Source of the DNA: Lewinellaceae bacterium
Lineage (GTDB): Bacteria; Bacteroidota; Bacteroidia; Chitinophagales; Saprospiraceae
NCBI GenBank assembly: GCA_020636005.1
Contig: JACJYR010000002.1
Span: 744,001-808,000, forward strand
Reading direction: 5' to 3'
Length of the DNA stretch: 64,000 bases
Of this stretch, positions 43,444 through 51,511 are shown in pieces. How positions within the stretch are numbered: position 1 is the stretch's first letter; every line of letters begins with the position of its first letter. Both the position numbers and the translations under genes were made by a program. A model generated the notes under the pieces. It was not told where the DNA came from, ran no database searches, and worked only from the letters and a program-made list of their open reading frames with translations.

Positions 43444-43919
43444 AATAGCTGTTTTTACCGCAAGTTAGTTTTTTGGCAGGATGTCCGCAGCTTTTGCCTG
43501 AAATAACGTTTCGCTTGTTGTACCGTCGCAGCTTATGAATATAAAAAGGATATAGCCCTGATGAAAAGGCGCAGAAGTGCCGGTTGCAAACCGGCAGGAG
43601 CGGTATCGTTTTTCAATGGAAAGACCCTGGGCCAGCGGGGGGGGGGGTTCATTTATTTTTAACCATTGGTACAATGTTGCTGCTCGCACACCTCCTTCTT
43701 TCCTGCCAAAGAACGCTGCTGCTCGACATAGGGCTTGTTCGTATGTAAGTGCAGCTTGCAACGAGCAGCGCCGTTTTTACAGGATAAGAAGTGAGCCAGC
43801 AGGGGCTGTGCCTTCGGGACTGTTACCTTTGTCCGTACACCAGCGGCAATTGTCAACCAATAAACAACTTTGTAAATGTCAGCCCATGATTTTTAAAGTC
43901 CTTGCATCAGAATGTAATA
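43444..43919. other. spacer with right REP and remnant repeats
   Basis: Besides the right REP and an adjacent G10 run (43637-43646), this 476-bp gap holds partial family-4 sequence near 43735-43805 (CAACGAGCAGCGCCGTTTTT) but no gene. Confidence 0.5.
43577..43639 (+). repeat. right REP of RAYT transposase
   Basis: Reads GTGCCGGTTGCAAACCGGCA, then GGAGCGGTATCG and ends in CTGGGCCAGCGGG, mirroring 42778-42840. It runs into a stretch of ten G residues, which could be an assembly-sensitive homopolymer. Confidence 0.9.
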
Positions 43920-44309
43920 TTATCTATTTTCCTCACATGGAAGGGATAGATCAAGTATAAATATGGTGTCCTGCTTGTGAATTTCTAACAGTAAAGTATT
44001 TTCTTTTTTTACGACACTATCACCAACAGAGATGTTATCATAAACTGCAAGAGTTCCATAGAATGAATCTTCTCATGTAAAAATTGAACCGTTGGTAGTA
44101 ATTGCTTTCTCATAGTTGTGGTCTTTAGAATTAAAAATTTTTTGAAATACAACCCCATCTATTTTACGGGAAGACATTATCCGGTTTCTTCTACAGTTCC
44201 AGCTTTCTGATGGCCGTACTATATAAATGATGAATAAGACTGCGCCTATAGCAATTAGAAAAAGTTTAAGCAAATATTTATACATTTTAGAAGAAATAAG
44301 TTTTGCCAA
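43920..44309 (-). pseudogene. small membrane-anchored protein with in-frame TGA
   Basis: One frame of 130 codons. The first 78 give a membrane-anchored N-terminus (MYKYLLKLFLIAIGAVLFIIYIVRPSE) and KIDGVVFQKIFNSKDHNYEKAITTNGSIFT. A TGA at 44073-44075 interrupts it, and the same frame continues as EDSFYGTLAVYDNISVGDSVVKKENTLLLEIHKQDTIFILDL before a TAA. The whole resembles a known style of small Bacteroidota protein with the motifs 'KKxxxSKxHNxP' and 'YxxIxVGDSxxKK'. The stop is thus a point mutation (perhaps from a sense codon), a base-calling error, or less likely recoding. Function unknown. Confidence 0.6.
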
Positions 44310-44326
44310 AAGAAATCCTAAAGCCC

Positions 44327-44440
44327 CGTTGGACCAGGGTCTACCAAAGTAAAAACGGCACCGCTCCTGCCGGTTCCGAATTCACATCGGGACCGGCAGG
44401 AGCGAGTGTGTTTTAATTGGAAGACCCAGTGCCAGCGGTC
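44327..44440. repeat. BIME: two REPs head to head
   Basis: Left arm (GTTGGACCAGGGTCT ... CGCTCCTGCCGGT) and right arm (ACCGGCAGGAGCG ... AGACCCAGTGCCAGCGG) are inverted diverged REP copies like those flanking the RAYT. This is a nonautonomous pair, downstream of the pseudogene. Confidence 0.8.
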
Positions 44441-44608
44441 CCGACTTGGATTTAATGGGGACAAATCAAATTGAAAAGAAGGGCCTCCAGAACCTGGTAA
44501 GCCAGTAGCCTTACTGCGCCCATCTTCTCTTTCTTTTTATTTTCATTCTTATATTCTTCCGCTGTTTTTTCTCCTCCTCCAGGTCTGGAAGAATCAATCC
44601 ACTGACTA

Positions 44609-44881
44609 TTATTTAACCCATCCGCCCCAACGGCGAAAGGCAAAAGTAATTAGGATGGCAAATAAAGAACTAACAATCAAAACTGCAGGAACAATAAATC
44701 TTGAAAGGATAAAAATGTACTCTGCACTTTTATCTTCACCTTCAAGTTTTGTTGTTTGGCGCAAAATTTTTACGGAATCAATTAAATGATCAAGACAATA
44801 AGGCTTAAATAATAGTAGTACAGACATTAATAGTGTAAAAACAAAAAATGCAATGCCTACCATTTTGAAGAAATTTTTCAT
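44609..44881 (-). CDS. small membrane protein, unknown
   Basis: A 90-residue protein with two hydrophobic helices (MVGIAFFVFTLLMSVLLLF and FIVPAVLIVSSLFAILITFAF) separated by a charged, Lys- and Glu-bearing loop. I do not recognise the family. Its ATG overlaps the stop of the upstream frame by four bases (ATGA), which suggests translational coupling to the gene whose tail is preserved at 44878-45050. Its neighbourhood contains an RHS fragment, so an immunity-like role is conceivable but unsupported. Confidence 0.5.
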   Translation of the reverse strand: MKNFFKMVGIAFFVFTLLMSVLLLFKPYCLDHLIDSVKILRQTTKLEGEDKSAEYIFILSRFIVPAVLIVSSLFAILITFAFRRWGGWVK

Positions 44882-45440
44882 TTTACTTCCCAGAATATAA
44901 CTTTTGAGGATCTTCTCAAATCAGAATGTTCGAGATAATCCTCAGGAAAAATAGGAAATGTCGTTCTCATCCGTTGTGTCAAGTTTTCCACAACGGCAGA
45001 CAAGACTAAATACCCCATCATAAAAATACCACAGTTATAGCAAGAGTTCAGCGTAGCGGCTCTTGCGGCTATGTGCCAGAATCCCGCCAGTGCCGCTTTG
45101 CTCAACACTGGCTTGAACATAGACTTTGATTTCAAAGAAAAGTGTGTAGTTTTTGGGGCGGCACTGAAGACATGGCACAACGGGGTGTAGATAGCCTCCC
45201 GTGCCCCGTCCCGGTACTCGATGCCGGCGAGGTAGTCCTGTGTATAGTTGGTGGTCGTTCTCGTTTTCACCGTTTTGCGGAGTTTGGTGCCGGCGGCGTC
45301 GTACAATATATCTATGGTGTTGTTCGGCGCTTCGCCGGTGAAGGTCATCAGTTTCGGCAAATTTAGGTGGTTGTAGGCTACTGTCATAGCCTTTTGCGGG
45401 TCGGTGGTCATGTTGCCGTTCGGGTTGTAGGCGTAGCTGC
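44878..45440 (-). pseudogene. RHS-repeat fragment fused to an unknown tail
   Basis: Residues of the RHS/YD-repeat core are clear: SYAYNPNGNMTTDPQKAMTVAYNHLNLPKLMTFTG and IDILYDAAGTKLRKTV ... YLAGIEYRDG, the standard end of an RHS shell domain. The frame then loses RHS character after about base 45180 (AIYTPLCHVFSAAP) and ends in LTQRMRTTFPIFPEDYLEHSDLRRSSKVIFWEVK. The RHS shell is cut on its upstream side by a family-4 repeat. Intact RHS proteins are thousands of residues long and end in a toxin; here neither shell nor toxin is complete. The short tail is coupled to the small membrane gene. Confidence 0.65.
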
Positions 45441-45473
45441 CCGTGCCGATGCCGCTATGCTTAGCCTTCGCAC

Positions 45474-45569
45474 GGCGGCCAGCGACCGCAACCCAAGCGT
45501 GCATGCAAGCACAGCTATAAACGAGCAGCCCCGTTTTTCAAAGGACAGTACAGTTGGTACGCCAGCGGG
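45474..45569 (+). repeat. family-4 repeat, copy 2
   Basis: Shares blocks GGCGGCCAGCG, AGCTAT, AACGAGCAG and GCCAGCGGG in order with 42532-42629. It touches the RHS fragment's broken edge and is followed by a REP half (45581-45606, GGAAGACCCGGTGCCAGCG). Confidence 0.65.
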
Positions 45570-45744
45570 CCAGATGGTTTTTCAATTGGAAGACCCGGTG
45601 CCAGCGAGTGAAGAAGAACGCAGCACTAAGAATTTTCGAACCTTGTAGGTTTTGTTTTAGAAAATGTTGAGCGGCACTGCCCGATAGCATCAATAATTTC
45701 TTTAATTTAGCAACACAATTATTGAATCATTTAAACACCATTTC

Positions 45745-46329
45745 ATGAAAAAGCAAACCCGTTTCTCTTTCCCCCATTTCATTATAGTGTTTATTCTGCC
45801 AGCCAGCCTTTTCATCAATTCCTGCTGCCGGGGCGTTAATTGCCATGAGGACGTAGTGGTACCTGAAAAAGTGAACCAGCTTTTCCCTTTTGAACCTGGC
45901 GACAAATTGACATATATCAGTGACAGCAATGATACTTTAGTCTTTGTTTGCTCCAAAAGAGAGTTGCTTTATTCCAAAGGTTCCCAAGATTCGGATGTGC
46001 AATCGGAATGTTGTGGGCCATATTCTGTGGAAGATTTGCATGTATATTTAGAAAGTCCAGATGGTACCACAATTGAAATTATTACGCAGAATATATCCCG
46101 CAACACACTAATTGTTTATGTAACTATAGAGAATATTAAGTTACATGGTAGCTGGCCGGGTCAATTTGATCCTATACCAACCCTTGAACCATTAGATTCT
46201 ATTCAATTAGTTGGAGAAGTTTATTACAATATATACAAGTCAGACAATGATGAAGAAATCTACCTTGATCCCGACTCTTTAGGAATAGTCGGCTTTATCA
46301 TTGGCGGCAAAGAATGGAGATTACTGTAA
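45745..46329 (+). CDS. lipoprotein-like hypothetical protein
   Basis: A 194-residue protein with an N-terminal signal (FPHFIIVFILPASLFINSCC) whose Cys residues suggest lipoprotein anchoring, followed by a compact beta-rich domain (EKVNQLFPFEPGDKLTYISDSNDTLVFVCSKRELLYSKGSQDSDVQSECCGPY). No known family was recognised, though similar short Cys-rich lipoproteins are frequent in Saprospiria. It is isolated among remnants in the accessory region and has lower G+C than its neighbours, as judged by eye. Confidence 0.65.
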   Translation: MKKQTRFSFPHFIIVFILPASLFINSCCRGVNCHEDVVVPEKVNQLFPFEPGDKLTYISDSNDTLVFVCSKRELLYSKGSQDSDVQSECCGPYSVEDLHVYLESPDGTTIEIITQNISRNTLIVYVTIENIKLHGSWPGQFDPIPTLEPLDSIQLVGEVYYNIYKSDNDEEIYLDPDSLGIVGFIIGGKEWRLL

Positions 46330-46411
46330 TTATTGTCAAATATGGAATAATTAAATGCCATTTAAGAAATGCCCAGCTGTCGGCGAGATTAGATTGAGTT
46401 ATCCATCTTTC

Positions 46412-46656
46412 TCAAAGTACAATTATCTTTTCGATATGCATTAAACCCTCTCCCAATTCAACCGAAAAAAAATATATCCCCTTCTGTAAATCGGAAATAT
46501 CAATTTGATCTTCGAAAGGCAGCTTTTTCACTTTGCGCCCAGTCACATCAGAAATCTGAATTTCCATGTTGTTCTTATTATATCCAAAGTCGTAGGTACT
46601 TTCAATGTATAGTAAGCTCTGGCTAACGGGATTAGGGTATATTTTGAAAGCGAAGT
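46412..46656 (-). pseudogene. T9SS cargo gene, 3' part (split by IS5)
   Basis: Encodes the C-terminal sorting domain (FKIYPNPVSQSLLYIES ... ISDVTGRKVKKL ... ISDLQKGIYFFSVELGEGLMHIEKIIVL), a type A T9SS tail. It joins in frame to the 5' part at 47799-49068 once the IS element and one copy of the target duplication are removed: ETNFAFKIYPNP is restored. Confidence 0.9.
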
Positions 46657-47798
46657 GGCTTTGTTGCATGAATCCTGCTTAGATTGTGCGGGATGAAAAG
46701 CGGGCTGGTTTTGTATATTTGGTTTTTGCACAACTAAATCTACAAACACACCAGCCCATGTCAAAGGTAAAAAAGGATAACCATACAAGCGACAAGCCGA
46801 AAGAAAAATATCAGGTTCTCAATTGGTCAGCTTACAACAAAGCCTTAATCAACCGAGGAGATATCACGATCTATTTCGGTGACGAGGTGACAGACAAATG
46901 GTACAGTGATCTGCCCAACCAAAGAGGAGCCCAACCCGTGTACAGCGACCTTTGCATAGAGACACTTTTGACGTTTAAGGTTGTGTTCAAACTGGCATAC
47001 AGACAGACACAAGGTTTTTCACAAAGTTTGCTCAAATTAATGGGCATAGAGGATTTGGAAATTCCATCGTACACGCAAATTTGCCGTCGTGCAAAAGCCT
47101 TGGATATAGCTGTTTATCAGATTCCCCGTAGCGGCCCGATTGTAATAGCTATTGATTCAACAGGTCTGAAAATTTACGGCGAAGGGGAATGGAAAGTCAG
47201 GAAACACGGGTATTCAAAGCGGAGAACATGGCGAAAACTTCACCTTGGTGTCGACCCTAAAACCGGTTTCATTCATTGCCACACCCTGACGTTGAATGAC
47301 GTGGATGACGGGTCTCAGTTGGAAGAACTGGTTGACCAGGTGGAAGCAGAAGTGACAGATGTCTGTCTGGATGGTGCATACGATCACGTAGAATGCTGGG
47401 ATGGTTTGATCGATAGAGATATAAATCCCATCATTCCACCCCGGAGCAATGCTATCGAATGGTATGAAGAGGTACCTGATGACATCCCTGATTATCCACG
47501 AAATGTTGCTGTAAATCGAATGAATGAAATCGGTATAAAGGAATGGAAAGTTGAAACAGGCTATCATCGACGAAGTTTATCAGAGACGGAAATGTTTCGC
47601 TATAAAACCATCCACGGCGATAGACTATATTCCCGAAAATTTAGCAGCCAAAAAACCGAAAACGATATCAAAATAAAAGTGCTCAATATAATGACAGCCC
47701 AAGGTATGCCTGTTGCTAAACCAAGAAGAGTGGCTTAAGTTGGCGGAAAATTAGCGAAGCTATGTCTGATCGATTCATGCAACAAAGCCAAGCGAAGT
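46648..47798 (+). mobile_element. IS5-family (IS903-like) insertion sequence with 9-bp target duplication
   Basis: The element spans 46657-47789 (1133 bp) with 18-bp terminal inverted repeats GGCTTTGTTGCATGAATC and its reverse complement, and is flanked by the 9-bp direct repeat AAGCGAAGT (46648-46656 and 47790-47798). The repeat length and end sequence are those of the IS903 group. It interrupts a T9SS cargo gene. Confidence 0.97.
46758..47738 (+). CDS. IS5-family transposase
   Basis: A 326-residue DDE transposase of the IS5 family, IS903 group. Conserved parts are LNWSAYNKALINRGDITIYFGDE at the start, QTQGFSQSLLKLMG, IAIDSTGLKIYGEGEW (first catalytic Asp), HCHTLTLNDVDDGSQLEELVDQV, VCLDGAYDHVECW (second Asp) and VETGYHRRSLSETEMFRYKTIHGDRL (Glu region). 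The length is as usual, without frameshift, so the element may still be active. The ATG at 46758 (MSKVKKDNHTSDKPK) is chosen over an upstream in-frame start within the terminal repeat. Confidence 0.95.
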   Translation: MSKVKKDNHTSDKPKEKYQVLNWSAYNKALINRGDITIYFGDEVTDKWYSDLPNQRGAQPVYSDLCIETLLTFKVVFKLAYRQTQGFSQSLLKLMGIEDLEIPSYTQICRRAKALDIAVYQIPRSGPIVIAIDSTGLKIYGEGEWKVRKHGYSKRRTWRKLHLGVDPKTGFIHCHTLTLNDVDDGSQLEELVDQVEAEVTDVCLDGAYDHVECWDGLIDRDINPIIPPRSNAIEWYEEVPDDIPDYPRNVAVNRMNEIGIKEWKVETGYHRRSLSETEMFRYKTIHGDRLYSRKFSSQKTENDIKIKVLNIMTAQGMPVAKPRRVA

Positions 47799-49068
47799 TG
47801 GTTTCAGCTTCTTCCTTCGTAGCTGTCAGCACTTGTAGCCCATCATTACATTCATCAGGCAGCAAACAGCCCATGCTGTCCAATTTCACCAGCCAAATGT
47901 CGTGGCCGGGGCTGGGTGTGTCGATCCCCCCGGTTAGGATAAAACCTTTGTCATCCGTTTCCTCCAGGGCGCTGAAAAAGCTAAACTTGTCGGGAAAACG
48001 GAGGTCGGCAATGAAGCGTTCCCACAGCATTTCACCTTCCTGGGTGAAGGCGAACACCCAGCCGCCATAACCAAAGTCATAAATTGGAGGGCCTAAGTAG
48101 GCATAACCAGAACCCACAATCAGCCCACCTGATGTCTTGATGAGGTCGGTGATGATCAATTCTGTGAAATCGGGGAAATCGTACTGTTGGGTAACGTTGC
48201 CCACCGAGTCCAGCCATACCATGATTGGAGGGCGCTTGTAGAATCCCGTAAGCTCAAAACGCCTATACGTAACGAGGAAGCCTCCGTTGTCCAATTCCAA
48301 CATACTGGATTTGGTGCCCCCTACAGGGCCCTTATATCCAGAGAACCGGCTGGTCCATAATTCATTTCCAAATGGGTCGAGTCTAGTTACTGTCATAAAA
48401 AATGTATCAACAATCGTTATACTTTCATCGTCTGTAAGGTAACTGACCACAACATCGCCATTATCGGCCCGGATAATATCCTGAAAAATAGCATTTTTAT
48501 ATTCATCTCCCAAAAAGGTTTCCCAAATGGCATTGCCCTGTAAATCGACCTGCAGTACCCAGACCCGGTTTTTTGGAAAATAAGCCGCATTGAGCAGGGT
48601 TAGTGAGCTATCTGAACTGAAAATAAGGGTTCCGTTGGTCTCATTTTCACTAGTGCCATAGGTTTTAAGCCAAATACTATCCCCACCTTCGTCCGTTTTC
48701 ATCAAGAATACATCATATTGGGGGCTTCCGGATTGGATGCTCCCACTAAAGTACATCCCGGTATTATTGTTTAGTGCGGTACCGACGTTCCCAGTTGCTG
48801 CCCCAGCGGTTATCCACCAGGGAAAATTTTGGTACTGTACCTGCTTTGTTACATTTCCCTCCGTATCGGTTTTGAGGATCGTGAAGCACTCCGACAAATT
48901 GTTGTTGCAAAGGGAAGTAGCTGTTAACAGGTAGCCCGAATCCAGTTGGTGGATGCTATTGCCCCCGTCGCTATAACCGTCAATATCAATGTTTTTTGAA
49001 AAAGGGGATTGGCCATCCAGGGCAGGCGCTAAGAACAAAAAGAAAACCAAAATACAGAGATGCTTCAT
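47799..49068 (-). pseudogene. T9SS cargo gene, 5' part (split by IS5)
   Basis: The 5' part codes for a signal peptide (MKHLCILVFFLFLAPALDGQ) and a propeller-like body of about 400 residues (repeated phrases such as DSGYLLTATSLC, TILKTDTEGNVTKQ, LMKTDEGGDSIWLKTYG and GWVFAFTQEGEMLWERF, with a 'GCLLPDECNDG' linker). Joined to the 3' piece, the intact gene would give 504 residues. As it stands the frame runs into the IS and ends in unrelated residues, so it is disrupted. Such proteins are secreted by the type IX system; the function is not known. Confidence 0.9.
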
Positions 49069-49137
49069 GATCAGTAGTCTAATAGCCTTGAGTGAGTGGC
49101 TTGCCCAGGCCACCCACTCAAGGCACGATTTCACCAA

Positions 49138-49446
49138 TTATTTTGCCACCACAACTTTTTCAAAACCAATTGTTTCAGTTCCAGCTTTAAATTGGACAAA
49201 GTAAATGCCGGAGGGCAAGTCCTTGAGGTCGAAGTTAAAATGCTGGCCCTTGGCAAATTTAAACGTTTTGACTCGAACACTTCCAGTTGTTTCAAGTATG
49301 ATTTTAACACAAACCAAGTCCAGCAGTTCTTGCAACTTTATGTCGCACATCAACTTGCAATAACCACCGGGTTTAGTTTCTGCTGCAAGCATACTTGGAA
49401 CAACTATGCGGTCTATATAGGGGGGCCTGCCAATAGACAGAGGCAA
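49138..49446 (-). pseudogene. orphan T9SS sorting domain
   Basis: Only the C-terminal sorting segment is recognisable: TGSVRVKTFKFAKGQHFNFDLKDLPSGIYFVQFKAGTETIGFEKVVVAK. The 50 residues before it do not match a known domain and there is no signal peptide, so this is the tail of a lost or frameshifted secreted protein. It ends 70 bases before the start of the split cargo gene on the same strand. Confidence 0.5.
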
Positions 49447-49669
49447 TGTTGCCCTTCATTTGGCAGGCAAAACAACACCTGCCCCTCTTTCCGAATCTTT
49501 TTTAAATGCCTCCCGTAGCACCTACAGGGTAGAATAAAACAAGGTTTCGCCACACCAAACCCCAAATCATTCCTAATTTTGCCCCGTTTTTTGAAGTCGG
49601 TCCGCCGATTGCACACTCACCTCAACACCTTGGTTAGCACATTTTAATGTTTCACTATCAAATCTGTTC

Positions 49670-51028
49670 ATGATGAAAGCCTTAGCAAAATTTCCCCTGT
49701 TCATATTGCTGTCCTGCTTTGTGATGGCAGGTGCCGGTTGCGACCATTCCAACCCCAACTGGGAGAAGGAGGCCGCCAACCCCGACCACCTGCACAAGTC
49801 GCTGAAGGAAATCACGGATGTTATCGTCCACGATATCTTCTCGCCGCCGGTGGCCAGCCGCATCTACACCTATTCCACCGTGGCGGCCTACGAGGCCATG
49901 GTGCCCGGCTACCCGCAATACCAATCGTTGGCCGGCCAACTGACCGACCTGACGCCTGCGCCCCAACCCGAGGCCGGCAAGCAATACTGCTATCCACTCG
50001 CAGGCGCAAAGGCTATGCTCGTGGTGGGCAAGGCCCTCATTTTTTCCGAGGAGAAGATAGACGAGTTTGAAAAAGGGCTGATGGCCGATTTCCAAAAAGT
50101 GAACATGCCGAAGGACGTGTACGACCGCTCCCTGGCTTATGGCGAGGCTGTCGCCAAGCACATCCTGGCCTGGGCCGACAAGGACAACTACAAGCAGACC
50201 CGCACTTTCCCCAAATACACCATCACCGACAACCCCGCCCGCTGGAAGCCCACCCCGCCCGACTACATGGATGCCATCGAACCGCACTGGAACATGATCC
50301 GGCCTTTTGTCATTGACTCTGCGCAACAGTTCCCGCCGCCGCCGCCTACCGCATTTGACATGAAGGATAAGAACAGCCAGTTTTACAAGGAAGCGCTGGA
50401 GGTGTACAACATCATGAAAGTTGATACCCCGGAAATGGAAAACCGCCTGGCCATCGCCAAATTCTGGGACTGCAACCCCTACGTGTCGCACCACAAGGGC
50501 CACGTCATGTTTGCGACGAAAAAAATAACGCCCGGCGGCCACTGGATGGGCATCGCACAGATCGCCTGCAAAACCGCCAACGCCGACATCATGAAGTCGG
50601 CAGAGGCCTACGCCCTGACGGCCATCAGCCTGGCCGATGCCTTCATCTCCTGCTGGGACGAAAAATACCGCAGCGAACTGATCCGCCCGGAAACGGTCAT
50701 CAACACCTACATTGATCAGGAATGGACGCCCGTGCTGCAAACGCCGCCCTTCCCGGAATACACTTCCGGCCATAGCGTCATCTCTGCATCCGCCGCCACT
50801 GCCCTCACAACTGTTTTCGGCGACAACTTCGCCTACACCGATTCCGTAGAGGTGGAATTTGGTATGCCGCCCCGCAGCTTCAAATCCTTCCGGGAGGCGT
50901 CCAGCGAGGCCGCCGTCAGCCGGCTTTACGGTGGCATCCACTACTCCCCGGCCTGTATGATCGGGGTGGAGCAAGGGAAAAAAGTGGGCAGCTACATCGC
51001 AGAACATGTGAAGATGAACAAGGGCTGA
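49670..51028 (+). CDS. vanadium haloperoxidase / PAP2-superfamily lipoprotein
   Basis: A 452-residue protein with a lipoprotein signal (FPLFILLSCFVMAGAGCD) and the vanadate/phosphate-binding triad of the PAP2 superfamily: KYRSELIRPET near residue 332, FPEYTSGHSVISASAATALT near 362 and SRLYGGIHYSPACMIGVEQGKKVG near 418. The larger helical body and spacing resemble vanadium-dependent haloperoxidases, which oxidise halides with peroxide, but many bacterial members are phosphatases; the metal cannot be assigned from sequence. The Cys at the signal end predicts a membrane anchor, with activity outside the cytoplasm. It is followed by repeat copy E and a perfect terminator. Confidence 0.88.
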   Translation: MMKALAKFPLFILLSCFVMAGAGCDHSNPNWEKEAANPDHLHKSLKEITDVIVHDIFSPPVASRIYTYSTVAAYEAMVPGYPQYQSLAGQLTDLTPAPQPEAGKQYCYPLAGAKAMLVVGKALIFSEEKIDEFEKGLMADFQKVNMPKDVYDRSLAYGEAVAKHILAWADKDNYKQTRTFPKYTITDNPARWKPTPPDYMDAIEPHWNMIRPFVIDSAQQFPPPPPTAFDMKDKNSQFYKEALEVYNIMKVDTPEMENRLAIAKFWDCNPYVSHHKGHVMFATKKITPGGHWMGIAQIACKTANADIMKSAEAYALTAISLADAFISCWDEKYRSELIRPETVINTYIDQEWTPVLQTPPFPEYTSGHSVISASAATALTTVFGDNFAYTDSVEVEFGMPPRSFKSFREASSEAAVSRLYGGIHYSPACMIGVEQGKKVGSYIAEHVKMNKG

Positions 51029-51054
51029 CCACGGGCCGACCGGCAGTCTTGTCA

Positions 51055-51164
51055 AGTAACGATGAAAAAATAACTTCACCATTTTGATTTTGAAAACCCC
51101 AGCAATGGAAGGGTTTTTTAAAAATAATCCCGATGTGAAATCGGGATTATTTTTCCTTCGATCC
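51055..51164 (+). repeat. 110-bp dispersed repeat, copy E
   Basis: Essentially identical to copy A (11201-11310) over the full 110 bases, despite 40 kb separation, which argues for recent spread or gene conversion. It starts 26 bases after the haloperoxidase stop codon. Confidence 0.97.
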
Positions 51165-51165
51165 T

Positions 51166-51203
51166 AAAAAAACTTTCCGGCATGTTTGCCGGAAAGTTTT
51201 TTT
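51166..51203. terminator. 17-bp perfect bidirectional terminator
   Basis: Arms AAAAAAACTTTCCGGCA and TGCCGGAAAGTTTTTTT with a four-base loop. It lies directly after repeat E, reinforcing transcription stop after the haloperoxidase gene. Confidence 0.8.
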
Positions 51204-51282
51204 CTTTTGCAGCGATTGGGAACAACTGCTGAAAATATGATTACCAAACTTCTAATTGGTATTTTAAGCCCTGGCCCCCCTG

Positions 51283-51360
51283 CCCCTGACCCCTAAAGGG
51301 GAACCACATTGGCCACTACCTGCGAACTTCCCAATGTGGTTCCCCTTTAGGGGTCAGGGG
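51283..51360. repeat. 30-bp perfect inverted repeat
   Basis: Left arm 51283-51312 (CCCCTGACCCCTAAAGGGGA then ACCACATTGG) and right arm 51331-51360 are exact reverse complements with an 18-base loop. Each arm itself contains a CCCCTAAAGGGG-type partial palindrome. It is upstream of the DASS transporter. Confidence 0.9.
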
Positions 51361-51511
51361 TGAAAATGGCGCATGTTTACTGACTTATTTACGCTAAATA
51401 CATACCAGAGGTTTAGTAATCGTGCGGCCCACTTGCCATTTATACAAAATATTGATTTTCAAAGTTTTGCTGAACGAACAACGCACAACGCACAACAAAC
51501 AACTACCTATA

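Larger units (their letters stand above)
51029..51511. other. spacer with repeat E, terminator and 30-bp inverted repeat
   Basis: The 480-bp gap holds copy E (51055-51164), a bidirectional terminator and a perfect 30-bp inverted repeat. The rest contains no gene. The DASS start is uncertain, so the last 90 bases may be coding. Confidence 0.7.

Noticed and set aside
43920..44309. Selenocysteine or stop-codon recoding at the in-frame TGA
   Set aside because: No selenocysteine machinery or SECIS-like hairpin was noticed and the site is not in a catalytic motif; mutation or base error is simpler.
44452..44643. 63-codon minus-strand frame near RHS debris (SSRPGGGEKTAEEYKNENKKKE)
   Set aside because: Could be a fragment of a lost gene but overlaps the end of the 90-residue membrane protein in another frame and lacks a recognisable match.
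42532..45606. CRISPR array
   Set aside because: Repeats are few, variable in length and irregularly spaced, with no cas gene nearby; they fit REP/BIME elements.
49682..51082. 466-codon minus-strand open frame
   Set aside because: Antisense of the haloperoxidase gene, with no start context or family features.
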